A DNA stretch of 47,697 nt from Nitrospirota bacterium (GCA_020027965.1 JAHRHE010000021.1:1-47697), one strand, 5' to 3'; positions 24,756 through 33,552 are shown, counted from the first letter of the stretch. The notes: generated by a model from the letters alone, not told the origin. A program made the numbers and translations.

Positions 24756-27158
24756 GTGCCCCTCAACGAAGCTGACACCCGCGCTAAGCTGATTGATCCG
24801 GCGCTCCACACCCGCGGCTGGACAGAAGACCTGATCCGCCGGGAGGAAACCGCCGGAGCGATCGAAGTCATTGACGGCAGGCCCCGCAAGCAAGCCAAGG
24901 GGCGGATGGACTATACCCTGCGCGTCAAGGTAAACCCGGACACACAACCGATTGCCGTGGCGCTCATCGAGGCCAAGGCAGAAAACCTCCCTCCAACTCA
25001 CGGCCTAGAACAAGCCAAAGCTTACGCAGCCTGCCGGCGCCTCAACGTGCAGTTTGTCTTTTCCAGCAACGGCCACCTGTTCGTCGAGTACGACCGGACG
25101 ACCGGCCAGACCACGTCGCCGCGCCTGCTGAACGAGTTCCCAACGCCTGCCGACCTGCGCACCCGGTATGAGAAGGGCATGGGGTTCACGCTGGACGACG
25201 CGGCAGCCCGACCGTTGCTCGCCCGCTATACCGGAGGCGAGGCCACGCGCCGGTACTATCAAGACGCCGCGATCCGCTCCGTGCTGGAGAAGATTGCGCG
25301 CTGCGACAAAACCGGCCAGCCCAAGCGCGCTCTGCTGTCATTGGCGACCGGCTCAGGCAAGACCTTCATCGCCGTCAATCTGCTCAAGCGCATTGCCGAT
25401 GCCGGGCAACTCCGCCGGGCGCTCTTTGTCTGTGATCGTGACGAACTCCGCAGCCAGGGTGCCGGTGCCTTCCAGAATATCTTCGGTGCAGACGCAGCGC
25501 CGGTCTTTCTTAAACCAGACGGTACCAACAACGCGCGCAACGCCCGCGTCCACATTGCGACCTACCAGACGCTCGACGTGGACACCGACGATGCCACCGC
25601 CAACTTCCTGGTCAAGCACTATCCCGAAAACTATTTCAGTCACATCATCATTGATGAGTGCCACCGCTCGGCGTGGGGCAAATGGTCGCAGGTGCTCAAA
25701 CGCAACCCTGATGCCGTGCAGATCGGCCTCACCGCCACGCCCCGGCAGTTCAAGATCACCGAAAAGACAAAAGAAGCCCTGGCCGACGCGCAGATAACCG
25801 CTGACAACCTCCGCCACTTCGGCGAGCCGGTCTATGAATATGACATGAGCCAGGGGATTGACGATGGCTATCTCGCGGCCTGCGAGGTCCGTCGGTTTGA
25901 TCTCTTTCACGACAACAAGCAGGCGAATGAACGGGAAACCGGTGTCAAACGGGAAGACTTGCGCGGAAAGGTCCTGACCGATGCGATGACGGGTCACGAA
26001 GTCAGCGGGGATAGTGCGAGGGAGTATTACGACCCAGCCAGCATTGAGGACAAGCTCCTCATGCCTGAGCGGGTCGCCGCCATGACGCAGGACCTGTTCA
26101 ACCATTTATTGGCCACAGGCGGCCCCGAACAGAAAACCATCATCTTCTGCCGTCGCGACCGCCATGCGGACGACGTTGCCACAGCGATGAACAACCTGTA
26201 TGCAGACTGGTGCACCAAGAACGGCAGGCCCCGGATGGACCCCTACGCCTTCAAGTGCACGGCCTCAGTGGGAGGCGCGGACTATATCGCCGATTTGCGC
26301 GGCGGCTCCCGCCATCACTTCGTCGCGACCACGGTGGATCTCTTGACCACCGGCGTGGACGTGCCGGTCGTCCGGAACATCGTTTTCTTCAAGTACGTCC
26401 GCTCTCCCATCGCCTTTTACCAGATGGTCGGGCGCGGTACGCGTCTTGATGCGCCTACCGGCAAGCTCATGTTCCGCGTCTACGACTACACTGATGCGAC
26501 GCGACTTTTCGGTGAAGAGTTCATCACCAAGGCCACGCCGCCACGAAAGCGCAAGGAGGAACCAAGCCCGGAACCTCCGGAGCCGCTGGAACCCACCATT
26601 CAAGTTGAGGGCTTCGACGTCCGCGTGACCGACGCCGGGCGCTACCTCGTGACACAAGTGGATGGCAAAGCTATGCCTGTCACTATAGAGGAATACAAGG
26701 CGCGTCTGGCGGCGAAACTCGTTGAGGAAGCCCCGACGCTGGAAAAGTTTCGTGCTCGCTGGATCGCACCAGCTGAGCGTCGAGAACTCCTGCAGAACCT
26801 GCCGGACGCGGGTCGGTCGCCCCTCTTGGTCCGGTCGCTGGAGAATATGAGCGAGTACGACCTATACGACGTGCTGGCCGAACTGGGGTATGGCCTGAAT
26901 CCGCGTACCCGTCCCGAGCGCGCCGACGCGTTCACTTACAAGCACGAGGGCTGGTTGTCGAAATTGCCGGCGCCTACGGCCGCGACGTTGAAGGCCCTGG
27001 CTGCGCAATTCGCGCGTGCCGGGACGGATGGCCTAGAGAACCCGGAGGTTTTCCAGACGCCCGAAGTTCAGAAGGCCGGCGGTATGGCCGCACTCAAAGC
27101 CCTGGGCAAACCCGCTGACGTGCTGCAACAAACCAAGGAGCGAATGTTCGCGGCATGA
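24756..27158 (+). CDS. hsdR: Type I restriction endonuclease subunit R
   Basis: Motor and nuclease subunit of a type I restriction-modification complex. N-terminal PD-(D/E)xK site Asp52...Glu72-x-Lys74 in ALIEAKAE; then superfamily 2 helicase motifs: Walker A ATGSGKT, DECH box IIIDECHRS, motif III IGLTATP, motif VI QMVGRGTRLD; then a C-terminal coupling region. 800 residues, all motifs intact. Start GTG at 24756 with GCGAGG just upstream. Its stop overlaps the hsdS start as ATGA. The sequence gives no sign that it is inactive, which matters because the partner HsdM looks catalytically dead. Confidence 0.95.
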   Translation: MPLNEADTRAKLIDPALHTRGWTEDLIRREETAGAIEVIDGRPRKQAKGRMDYTLRVKVNPDTQPIAVALIEAKAENLPPTHGLEQAKAYAACRRLNVQFVFSSNGHLFVEYDRTTGQTTSPRLLNEFPTPADLRTRYEKGMGFTLDDAAARPLLARYTGGEATRRYYQDAAIRSVLEKIARCDKTGQPKRALLSLATGSGKTFIAVNLLKRIADAGQLRRALFVCDRDELRSQGAGAFQNIFGADAAPVFLKPDGTNNARNARVHIATYQTLDVDTDDATANFLVKHYPENYFSHIIIDECHRSAWGKWSQVLKRNPDAVQIGLTATPRQFKITEKTKEALADAQITADNLRHFGEPVYEYDMSQGIDDGYLAACEVRRFDLFHDNKQANERETGVKREDLRGKVLTDAMTGHEVSGDSAREYYDPASIEDKLLMPERVAAMTQDLFNHLLATGGPEQKTIIFCRRDRHADDVATAMNNLYADWCTKNGRPRMDPYAFKCTASVGGADYIADLRGGSRHHFVATTVDLLTTGVDVPVVRNIVFFKYVRSPIAFYQMVGRGTRLDAPTGKLMFRVYDYTDATRLFGEEFITKATPPRKRKEEPSPEPPEPLEPTIQVEGFDVRVTDAGRYLVTQVDGKAMPVTIEEYKARLAAKLVEEAPTLEKFRARWIAPAERRELLQNLPDAGRSPLLVRSLENMSEYDLYDVLAELGYGLNPRTRPERADAFTYKHEGWLSKLPAPTAATLKALAAQFARAGTDGLENPEVFQTPEVQKAGGMAALKALGKPADVLQQTKERMFAA

Positions 27159-28402
27159 TGACAACTGCCAAGATCAGCTCCAAAGAAACAAAACGGAATC
27201 TGCCTGACGGCTGGCGGTGGGTGCGGGTGGGCGAGGTGTGTAAACTGGTTGGGGACAGCGTTAATCCCAAAGAATTTCCAGACGAAACATTTGCCCACTA
27301 CAGCATTCCTGCTTTTGATGTGGGACAGAAGCCAGCCATAGAACTCGGAGCGACTATTCTTAGCAATAAAGTGCTCTTTCCAGATGGCACGGTTTTGTTT
27401 TCGAAGCTCAATCCACGAATCACGAGGGCATGGAATGTCACCGACGACCAAATGCGCCGTCGAATTTGCTCTACAGAGTTTTTGCCTCTGCTACCCAATT
27501 CGTCTGAGCTCGCCCCAGACTATCTGACGTTCGTCTTGCAAGAGCCCCAATTGATCAAGGGATTGCGTGCACGTGTGCAAGCAGCAACGAAAAGCAGAGA
27601 GCGGCTCAGACCAGAAATGGTTTTGAGTGCGGAAATCCCTCTCCCACCGCTGGCGGACCAGAAACGCATTGCGGCGATCCTGAACGAGCAGATGGCGGCG
27701 GTGGAGCATGCGCGGGCTTTAGCCGCAGCGCAGTTAGAGGCCGCGAAGGCGCTCCCCGCTGCGTATCTTCGCGCCGTCTTCAATAGCCCTGAAACCCAGA
27801 GTTGGCCGAGAAAGCCCCTGGGTGAGTTCGTCGCGTCGTATCGAAACGGATTTGGGCGTCGTCCTAGTGGCATAGAAGATGGCCCTATCGTGCTGCGGCT
27901 GGCCGACGTTTCAAGCGGATTCATTGACTTGAGTAGTCCAAGGCATGTTTCCATGTCTGATGAGGAAATCGAGACCTACCGGTTAAGAAAGGATGAGGTT
28001 CTGTTTTTACGGGTCAATGGAAGCCGCGACTTGATAGGACGCTGTATCGTAGTGGACGTTGATAGTAAGGATCTTGTTTTCAATGACCACCTGATCCGAG
28101 TTCAATTGCGCGAAGGTTTGGAGCCCTATTACTTAAGGGCAGCGTGCGACCTCTACGAGACTAGGGCCTTTTTGGTTGAACAAGCATCCACTTCAGCCGG
28201 GCAATTAACGATTAACCAAGAAATATTGGCTTCACTTCACATCCCAATTCCTTCACTTTCTGAACAACGCCGCATCGTCGCTGACCTTGGTGAACAAATG
28301 ACTTCCGTGGAACGCACGCGCCAGGCGCTGGAAACCCAACTTGCCGTTATCAATGCCCTCCCTGGCACACTCCTCCGCCGCGCGTTCAATGGAGAACTGT
28401 GA
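27155..28402 (+). CDS. hsdS: Type I restriction-modification specificity subunit S
   Basis: DNA target-recognition subunit. 415 residues with the usual two target-recognition domains, each followed by a conserved helical spacer: IPLPPLADQKRIAAIL... near residues 165-210 and IPIPSLSEQRRIVADL... near the C-terminus, both ending in an AFN-type motif (RAVFNS, RRAFNG). Two different half-sites are therefore expected. The lower GC of the recognition domains is usual for swapped HsdS modules. Overlaps hsdR by 4 bases, and the DUF4268 gene starts 2 bases after its stop. Confidence 0.95.
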   Translation: MMTTAKISSKETKRNLPDGWRWVRVGEVCKLVGDSVNPKEFPDETFAHYSIPAFDVGQKPAIELGATILSNKVLFPDGTVLFSKLNPRITRAWNVTDDQMRRRICSTEFLPLLPNSSELAPDYLTFVLQEPQLIKGLRARVQAATKSRERLRPEMVLSAEIPLPPLADQKRIAAILNEQMAAVEHARALAAAQLEAAKALPAAYLRAVFNSPETQSWPRKPLGEFVASYRNGFGRRPSGIEDGPIVLRLADVSSGFIDLSSPRHVSMSDEEIETYRLRKDEVLFLRVNGSRDLIGRCIVVDVDSKDLVFNDHLIRVQLREGLEPYYLRAACDLYETRAFLVEQASTSAGQLTINQEILASLHIPIPSLSEQRRIVADLGEQMTSVERTRQALETQLAVINALPGTLLRRAFNGEL

Positions 28403-28403
28403 A

Positions 28404-29351
28404 ATGGCAATGAACCCAATCGGCAGACTTGAGATCGAGCCCATCCGCAAGGCGTTCCCCAAAGAGGCGGCGGATTTCACGAGATGGCTCGAATCCCATA
28501 TTGAAGGGCTTGCGGATCGCGTGGGAATAAAACTGACTCTTGTCCAGCGCGAACAGGCAGTAGGCGATTTCAATGTTGACCTACTTTGCGAGGATGCCGA
28601 TGGAAGGCCGGTCATCATTGAGAACCAGTTACAGAAAACTGACCACGATCACCTAGGAAAGCTGCTGACATACCTTGTAAATCTCGACGCGAGTACGGCG
28701 ATATGGGTAACTACTGAACCTCGTCTTGAGCATCAAAAGGTTATTGATTGGCTTAACGAATCGACCCCTGCGGATTTATCGTTTTATCTAGTCAAAGTTG
28801 AGGCCGCTCGGATTGGAGACTCTCCGTTAGCCCCTCTTTTCACTGTTTTGGCTGGGCCTGACAAGCAGACAAAGGAAGTAGGGGAAAAGAAAAAGGAGTG
28901 GGCTGAAAGACACTTCAAACGGGTTGAGTTTTGGAAGGGCTTGCTTGAAAGAAGCAAGGAAAAGACAAAATTGTTCTCTAACATCTCGCCTGGGCGATCC
29001 AATTGGATCGGGACCGGTGCGGGCAAGTCTGGAGTGTCCTTTACCTATGTCATCTCGATGGATTGGGCCGGCGCTGAACTGTATATCGATTACGACCATG
29101 ATACGGGAGAAAAGAACAAGGCAATATTCGATGCTCTTTATGCGCAGAAGGATGCGATTGAAAAGGAGTTTGGGGGACCCTTGGATTGGGAACGGTTGGA
29201 TGATAAGCGGGCATCACGGATTCGGAAGCGGTTCACCGATGGCGGACTGACTTCACCGGATACTTGGCCCGGTCTCCAAGAGGAAATGATTGATGCCATG
29301 ATTCGGCTTGATAAGACTCTACGCCCGCGTCTGGCAAAGATTGAGGTTTGA
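28404..29351 (+). CDS. DUF4268 protein with nuclease-like N-terminus, inside the hsd operon
   Basis: Start at the ATG at 28404, with GGAG 9 bases upstream and immediately after the hsdS stop; a second ATG at 28410 is possible. The 315-residue product has an N-terminal restriction-fold-like site Asp59-x13-Glu73-x-Gln75 (DFNVDLL... VIIENQLQKTDHDHLGKLL), the ExQ variant of PD-(D/E)xK. The C-terminal DUF4268 region (about 180-315) contains the SFTYVISMDWAGAELYIDYD segment. Such proteins occur in defence neighbourhoods; the role is unknown. Lying between hsdS and hsdM with tight spacing, it may be an accessory of this system. Confidence 0.8.
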   Translation: MAMNPIGRLEIEPIRKAFPKEAADFTRWLESHIEGLADRVGIKLTLVQREQAVGDFNVDLLCEDADGRPVIIENQLQKTDHDHLGKLLTYLVNLDASTAIWVTTEPRLEHQKVIDWLNESTPADLSFYLVKVEAARIGDSPLAPLFTVLAGPDKQTKEVGEKKKEWAERHFKRVEFWKGLLERSKEKTKLFSNISPGRSNWIGTGAGKSGVSFTYVISMDWAGAELYIDYDHDTGEKNKAIFDALYAQKDAIEKEFGGPLDWERLDDKRASRIRKRFTDGGLTSPDTWPGLQEEMIDAMIRLDKTLRPRLAKIEV

Positions 29352-29358
29352 ACCCAAT

Positions 29359-30807
29359 ATGGCCCGATTCCGGAAGAACGGTAACGGCAAGCGCCTCGCC
29401 ACGCAACAATCCGTCAACAGTGCGATCAAGAGCATCTGCGACATCATGCGCCGGTCGAATTGCGCCGGAGCGTTGCAATACGTCCCGGAGCTCACCTGGA
29501 TTCTCTTCCTACGCATCCTGGATGAGCGGGAGACCCGCGAGGCGGAACAGGCCGAGGCGGTGGGTGCTGACTACACGCCGTCGCTAACCAACCCGTATCG
29601 CTGGCAGGACTGGGCTGCGCCAAACGGGCCGAAACGGAAGGAATTGCAAGATGGATCAATGGGGGCGTTCTTTGGCTTCGTCAATAGCGACTTGATCCCC
29701 CGCTTAAAGAAACTCCGCGAACAGCCCAACGCCGCTTCGCGCCAGAAGGTCATCAGTGAAATCTTCTCCGGCATTGAGAAGACCCGCATCGATACCGAGC
29801 GCAACTTCCTGGATGTGTTGGATAAGGTTCATGAGATCAGTGCTGAGACCGTGGACCCCACGCATGTCTTTACTCTTTCGCAGGTGTACGAGGGGCTACT
29901 TCTCAAGATGGGCGAGAAGGGCAACGATGGCGGACAGTTCTTTACCCCCCGCGAGATCATTAGGGCGATGGTAAAGGTGATTGATCCGAAAATCGGCGAG
30001 ACCGTGTACGATCCTGGGTGTGGGACGGGGGGCTTCCTAGCACAGTCTTATGAATACATGCGCGACCGTTTGGGTGTCAAGGCGACTGCTCCGGAGATTG
30101 AAACCCTCAAGCAACGAACCTTCTACGGACGCGAGAAGGATAATGCGGTCTATCCCATCGGCTTGGCCAACTTGGTCCTGCACGATATTGACGAGCCACA
30201 CATCTGGCACGGCAACACCTTGACCGGTGCGGAGACATACGGCGGTCTGTTCATGGGTGCGCCCGCTCTCTATGACGTGGTTCTCCAGCACGTGATTGAC
30301 AGCCTGAAACCCGGCGGGCGCTGTGGGATCGTCCTTGACGAAGGGGTCCTGTTCCGCACCAACGAGACAGCCTTCGTCCAGACCAAGCGCAAGCTGCTGG
30401 ACGATTGCGACCTCTGGTGCATCGTGAGCATGCCTGGCGGAGTGTTCATAGCGGCAGGGGCGGGGGTGAAGACGAATCTGCTCTTCTTCACGAAGGGCAA
30501 GCCCACGGAGAAGATTTGGTACTACGACCTCTCTGACATCAAGGTCGGTAAGAAGACTCCATTCACGCTGGACAAGTTCGAGGAGTTTTTCCGCCTATTG
30601 CCGAGCCAGGCCGACAGTGAACGAAGCTGGACCGTCACCCGTAAAGCTATCGAGGAAAAGAACTACGACCTCAAAGCTATCAATCCACACGCCAAGAGTA
30701 TGGAAGATACCCGCACGCCCGAGGAATTACTGGACCTTATCGAAGCCAAAGGCCGTGAGGTCGCCGAAGCCCTAACTGCGCTCCGCGCCACCAACAGCAA
30801 GAAATAA
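29359..30807 (+). CDS. hsdM: Type I methyltransferase subunit M, in-frame loss of the NPPF catalytic segment
   Basis: 482 residues starting at the ATG at 29359, 7 bases after the DUF4268 stop. The N-terminal HsdM helical domain (CDIMRRSNCAGALQYVPELTWILFL), GGQFFTPREI and SAM-binding motif I DPGCGTGGFL are normal. After GNTLTGAETYGGLFMGAPALYDVV the sequence jumps straight to LQHVIDSLKPGGRCGIVLDEG. In family members, the segment between these carries motif IV (N-P-P-F) and about 25-30 following residues. Here they are absent without loss of frame (junction about 30280-30286, residue about 307). As written the enzyme should not methylate DNA. Either a true deletion or an assembly collapse. Confidence 0.92.
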   Translation: MARFRKNGNGKRLATQQSVNSAIKSICDIMRRSNCAGALQYVPELTWILFLRILDERETREAEQAEAVGADYTPSLTNPYRWQDWAAPNGPKRKELQDGSMGAFFGFVNSDLIPRLKKLREQPNAASRQKVISEIFSGIEKTRIDTERNFLDVLDKVHEISAETVDPTHVFTLSQVYEGLLLKMGEKGNDGGQFFTPREIIRAMVKVIDPKIGETVYDPGCGTGGFLAQSYEYMRDRLGVKATAPEIETLKQRTFYGREKDNAVYPIGLANLVLHDIDEPHIWHGNTLTGAETYGGLFMGAPALYDVVLQHVIDSLKPGGRCGIVLDEGVLFRTNETAFVQTKRKLLDDCDLWCIVSMPGGVFIAAGAGVKTNLLFFTKGKPTEKIWYYDLSDIKVGKKTPFTLDKFEEFFRLLPSQADSERSWTVTRKAIEEKNYDLKAINPHAKSMEDTRTPEELLDLIEAKGREVAEALTALRATNSKK

Positions 30808-30966
30808 CCCCTCCTCCCGCAGCGCCTTCAGAGGACATCTGTGGCAACGGTCCTAAATCACCACAGGATTCTCGATGCCTTCAGAATGCCACGCATTCCT
30901 CATCGATTGATTTGTAAGTTATTGTAAGTTAAAAGACTATTTGTTTTATACGTTCACTGAATTTAG

Positions 30967-30995
30967 TTGTTCATGATTCATGAACATGGTATATT
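30967..30995 (+). promoter_or_regulatory. Promoter of the AbiE-like pair
   Basis: TTGTTC (30967-30972), 17-base spacer, TATATT (30990-30995) in a visibly AT-rich region. The predicted transcript start, about 31002, is only a few bases before the ATG at 31006, so the message may be leaderless; no ribosome site is seen. Confidence 0.5.
30969..30985. promoter_or_regulatory. Perfect 17-base palindromic operator
   Basis: GTTCATGA-T-TCATGAAC: two perfect 8-base arms around one base, covering part of the -35 and most of the spacer of the promoter of the toxin-antitoxin-like pair. This is the classic position for autorepression by the antitoxin. AbiEi antitoxins are known to bind inverted repeats in their own promoter through an N-terminal HTH; this protein differs, so the binder is inferred. 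Confidence 0.65.
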
Positions 30996-31005
30996 GGCGA
31001 TCGTT

Positions 31006-32094
31006 ATGAGAGGAATTGGACAGGAATCAGAGATCGTTGCTTCAGCGTTGGAGCGATTGAAGAGCGTCCAGCCGGTCAGGGTGGTAAACCTACGCCGAGA
31101 GGTGGAGGTGGGAGACCGGCGTTGGGATGGCGAGGTGACGCTGAAAACCAAGCGCGGGACGTTCCGTTACGTCTTTGAGGTCAAAATTCACCTGCGGCCG
31201 CAGACTATTCAACATCTGCTGATTCAGGCCGATGGATATCGTAAACGGTTGGGCAAGGCAACGGAGCTCTTGCTGCTCGCAGACTATGTCAACCCCTCCT
31301 TGGGAGATCAGCTCAAAGGCGCCGGCATCAATTTCATCGATACGGCAGGGAACTTATTTTTGAAGCGGGAGCCAGGCTTGTACCTCTACGTCGAAGGGAA
31401 AAAGCCAGCCGTCTCCATAAAAGAAAAGCCGAGCCGAATGTTTCAACCTAGCGGCCTCACCTTGCTCTTTGGTCTACTGGTGGAGCCTGAGTCCGTCAAT
31501 CAATCCTACCGGCAGGTGGCACAGACGAATGGGGTTGCCTTGGGTACCGTCGGCTGGGTTAAGCGAGACCTGCGAGAACAGGGCTACCTGGAGCCGATCG
31601 GCAAGGACCGTTTTCGCCTCATCCGCAGAAAGGATCTCTTGGATGGCTGGGTGCAAGGTTATGCTAGCCGTCTTCGCCCCAAGATCTTCCTCGGTGAGTA
31701 TCGGGACCTCGCGAACGATCTCGATGCTGTCGTGAACGCCTTCCGGCAGTACTCCTTGCAACAAAGACTATCGTGGGGATTATCGGGTGGATTTGGGGCC
31801 GATGAGCTGGCGCATCACTATCGGGGGGAAACCCTCACGCTCTTTGTCGAAACCTGGAAACCAGAGACCGCTTTGAAGGAACTTAGGTGGTTGCCCGTTG
31901 ATGGAGGGCCTATCACCATCCTTAAAGGATTCTCCCCCCGTGTGTTTCAGGTGTGGGGGAAACAGGCGCGCTATCCGGTTGTGCATCCGCTCCTGCTCTA
32001 TGCGGAGCTGCTCCATCATGGCAGTGATCGTGAGTTGGAAACGGCCCGCATGATCTACAAGGAGTTCCTGGAACCGTCCCTTGCCAAGGATTGA
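31006..32094 (+). CDS. AbiEi-like antitoxin/regulator with nuclease-like N-terminus
   Basis: Start taken at the ATG at 31006 (362 residues); the frame also opens at a TTG at 30967, but that would run through the operator. Residues 41-60 have the spacing of a PD-(D/E)xK site: Asp41 then Glu58-x-Lys60 (WDGEVTLK... YVFEVK), followed by TIQHLLIQADGYRKRLG. The middle contains a winged-helix-like segment (SYRQVAQTNGVALGTVGWVKRDLREQGYL). The C-terminal part resembles the type IV toxin-antitoxin AbiEi family. It overlaps the following nucleotidyltransferase gene by 14 bases. Likely antitoxin and autorepressor; the nuclease-like part is unexplained. Confidence 0.75.
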   Translation: MRGIGQESEIVASALERLKSVQPVRVVNLRREVEVGDRRWDGEVTLKTKRGTFRYVFEVKIHLRPQTIQHLLIQADGYRKRLGKATELLLLADYVNPSLGDQLKGAGINFIDTAGNLFLKREPGLYLYVEGKKPAVSIKEKPSRMFQPSGLTLLFGLLVEPESVNQSYRQVAQTNGVALGTVGWVKRDLREQGYLEPIGKDRFRLIRRKDLLDGWVQGYASRLRPKIFLGEYRDLANDLDAVVNAFRQYSLQQRLSWGLSGGFGADELAHHYRGETLTLFVETWKPETALKELRWLPVDGGPITILKGFSPRVFQVWGKQARYPVVHPLLLYAELLHHGSDRELETARMIYKEFLEPSLAKD

Positions 32095-32878
32095 AGGCGA
32101 TCTGGCAGAGGCCTTGAGACTGCTCCGCGACTATTTTGAGCGGAAAGAGATTCCTTTCGCGCTTGTAGGAGCGCTTGTGCCAGCCCTCTTAGTGTCTGCC
32201 GAAGTCGGAGCCCGAGAGACACGCGATGCCGACCATGTGATCAAGCTGGCCTCGTGGGCAGATTGGGAGGCTGTGATCGCCGATCTCGTCAAACTAGGAT
32301 TCACGCGAGGACGCGGTGAGGAAGAGCACCGATTGTATTACCGGACCGGCGAGATCGACTTGATTCCTTATGGACTCACAACCGGTCCTGAGGAGGTTCT
32401 GATTTGGCGTAAATCCGGAAACCAAATGAACATGACCGGGTTCTCTGATGTATTCCGTTTTGCCAGACCTACGGAGGTTATCCAGGGACTGACTCTTCCG
32501 GTTGTGCCGCTCTGGCTCTTTGCTGTCCTTAAGGTAATCGCCTATCTCGATCGTGAATTCCCGCGAGACCTTTCCGACCTCATCTACGTGTTGGAGCGTT
32601 ATGAAACATCGGGGGAAGAGTCTCGTCGGTTTGAGGTCGCAAGTGGCGTTGATGGTGTGACGTACGAAACCTCCGTGGCGTATCTGCTGGGATGTGATGT
32701 TCGGGAGAATGCCTCGGACAAGGCCTTGGAATTGGTCAAAGCATTTGTCGCTCCTATCACGGACGCGCATCACAAGGTGATCAATACAGTTCTCCGAGAG
32801 GAAAATCGCCTATATTCTGAGGAGCGAAGGCAGTTCGTGTACCAGTTAATCCAAGCGTTTCGAAAAGGATTAGCCTGA
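32081..32878 (+). CDS. AbiEii-like nucleotidyltransferase (toxin partner)
   Basis: 265 residues from a TTG at 32081, with AAGGAG somewhat far upstream (32059-32064); coupled by overlap with the gene before. The nucleotidyltransferase pattern is visible: FALVGALVPALL (glycine loop, GA instead of the common GG/GS), RETRDAD with Asp49 and Asp51, and third acidic Asp93 in GEIDLIPYG. The C-terminal half is helical. AbiEii/MenA-type toxins transfer nucleotides to tRNA or GTP; this member is divergent, and its substrate cannot be told. Confidence 0.75.
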   Translation: MPRIEGDLAEALRLLRDYFERKEIPFALVGALVPALLVSAEVGARETRDADHVIKLASWADWEAVIADLVKLGFTRGRGEEEHRLYYRTGEIDLIPYGLTTGPEEVLIWRKSGNQMNMTGFSDVFRFARPTEVIQGLTLPVVPLWLFAVLKVIAYLDREFPRDLSDLIYVLERYETSGEESRRFEVASGVDGVTYETSVAYLLGCDVRENASDKALELVKAFVAPITDAHHKVINTVLREENRLYSEERRQFVYQLIQAFRKGLA

Positions 32879-32904
32879 ATGTGAAGAAAAGGAGACATTC
32901 TGAG

Positions 32905-33408
32905 CTAGCCCGTCAGCTCGATGTCCTCCAGCACTCCCCCGTACTCGTCCACTGGAACGAGGTCGAGGAGCAGAGCAAGGAGCTTCTGGCGGTCTTCCGC
33001 GCGCACGGCGGAGGCGGATTCCAGGATGGCGGCGGTCTCGGAGAGCACCACCACAGGAGGCCCGCCCTCCTGGGTGATTTTATCGTACGCCGCGCGGCGG
33101 TCCTCCACTTCGACGAAATAAGTGTCCACGTTCTGGCCTCCCAAGCCCAGCTCCGACTCCCAGGCCCCCGCGAGGCGCTGTTGCAGCTCTCCCAAGACGC
33201 GCCGGCAATCTTTGTCCGGCAGCCGGGCTTTCAGTGCACACCAGATCCAGTACAGATTGACCGAGAGGAGCTCGCGCGCGATCTGCTGGGCCTTCTCGGG
33301 CGAGGCGTCGATCCCATACTCCTCGAGCGTGGCGAGCGAGACGCCATGCGGCATCAATGCATAGAAAGCCTCGGCGGCTTGAGCAGCGGTGCGGAGGCTC
33401 GGTGACAC
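32905..33408 (-). CDS. Protein of unknown function, 167 residues
   Basis: Start GTG at 33408 with GGGAG about 8 bases upstream. Acidic, Leu/Ala/Glu-rich, no signal peptide or membrane helix; segments such as KAQQIARELLSVNLYWIWCALKARLPDKDCRRVLGELQQRL suggest an all-helical soluble protein. No family recognised. Its high GC returns to the host style, so the defence island probably ends just before it. It converges with the AbiEii-like gene across 26 bases. Confidence 0.7.
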   Translation of the reverse strand: MSPSLRTAAQAAEAFYALMPHGVSLATLEEYGIDASPEKAQQIARELLSVNLYWIWCALKARLPDKDCRRVLGELQQRLAGAWESELGLGGQNVDTYFVEVEDRRAAYDKITQEGGPPVVVLSETAAILESASAVRAEDRQKLLALLLDLVPVDEYGGVLEDIELTG

Positions 33409-33552
33409 GGCATGGCTCCCGGGTCATTGGTGATGGCGCGGGTGAGCATACCGCAGCGGCTGCAGACGACTCAACTCGGCCTCCGAAGTCTTGTCGCTTC
33501 AGAGTGGGTGTGGTAGAGTCGCCCGGGCCTGTCAAGAAAAGGAGCGGTGACG

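Noticed and set aside
30884-30898. GAATGC-CAC-GCATTC hairpin after hsdM as a terminator
   Set aside because: A short stem without a following T-run; too weak to call.
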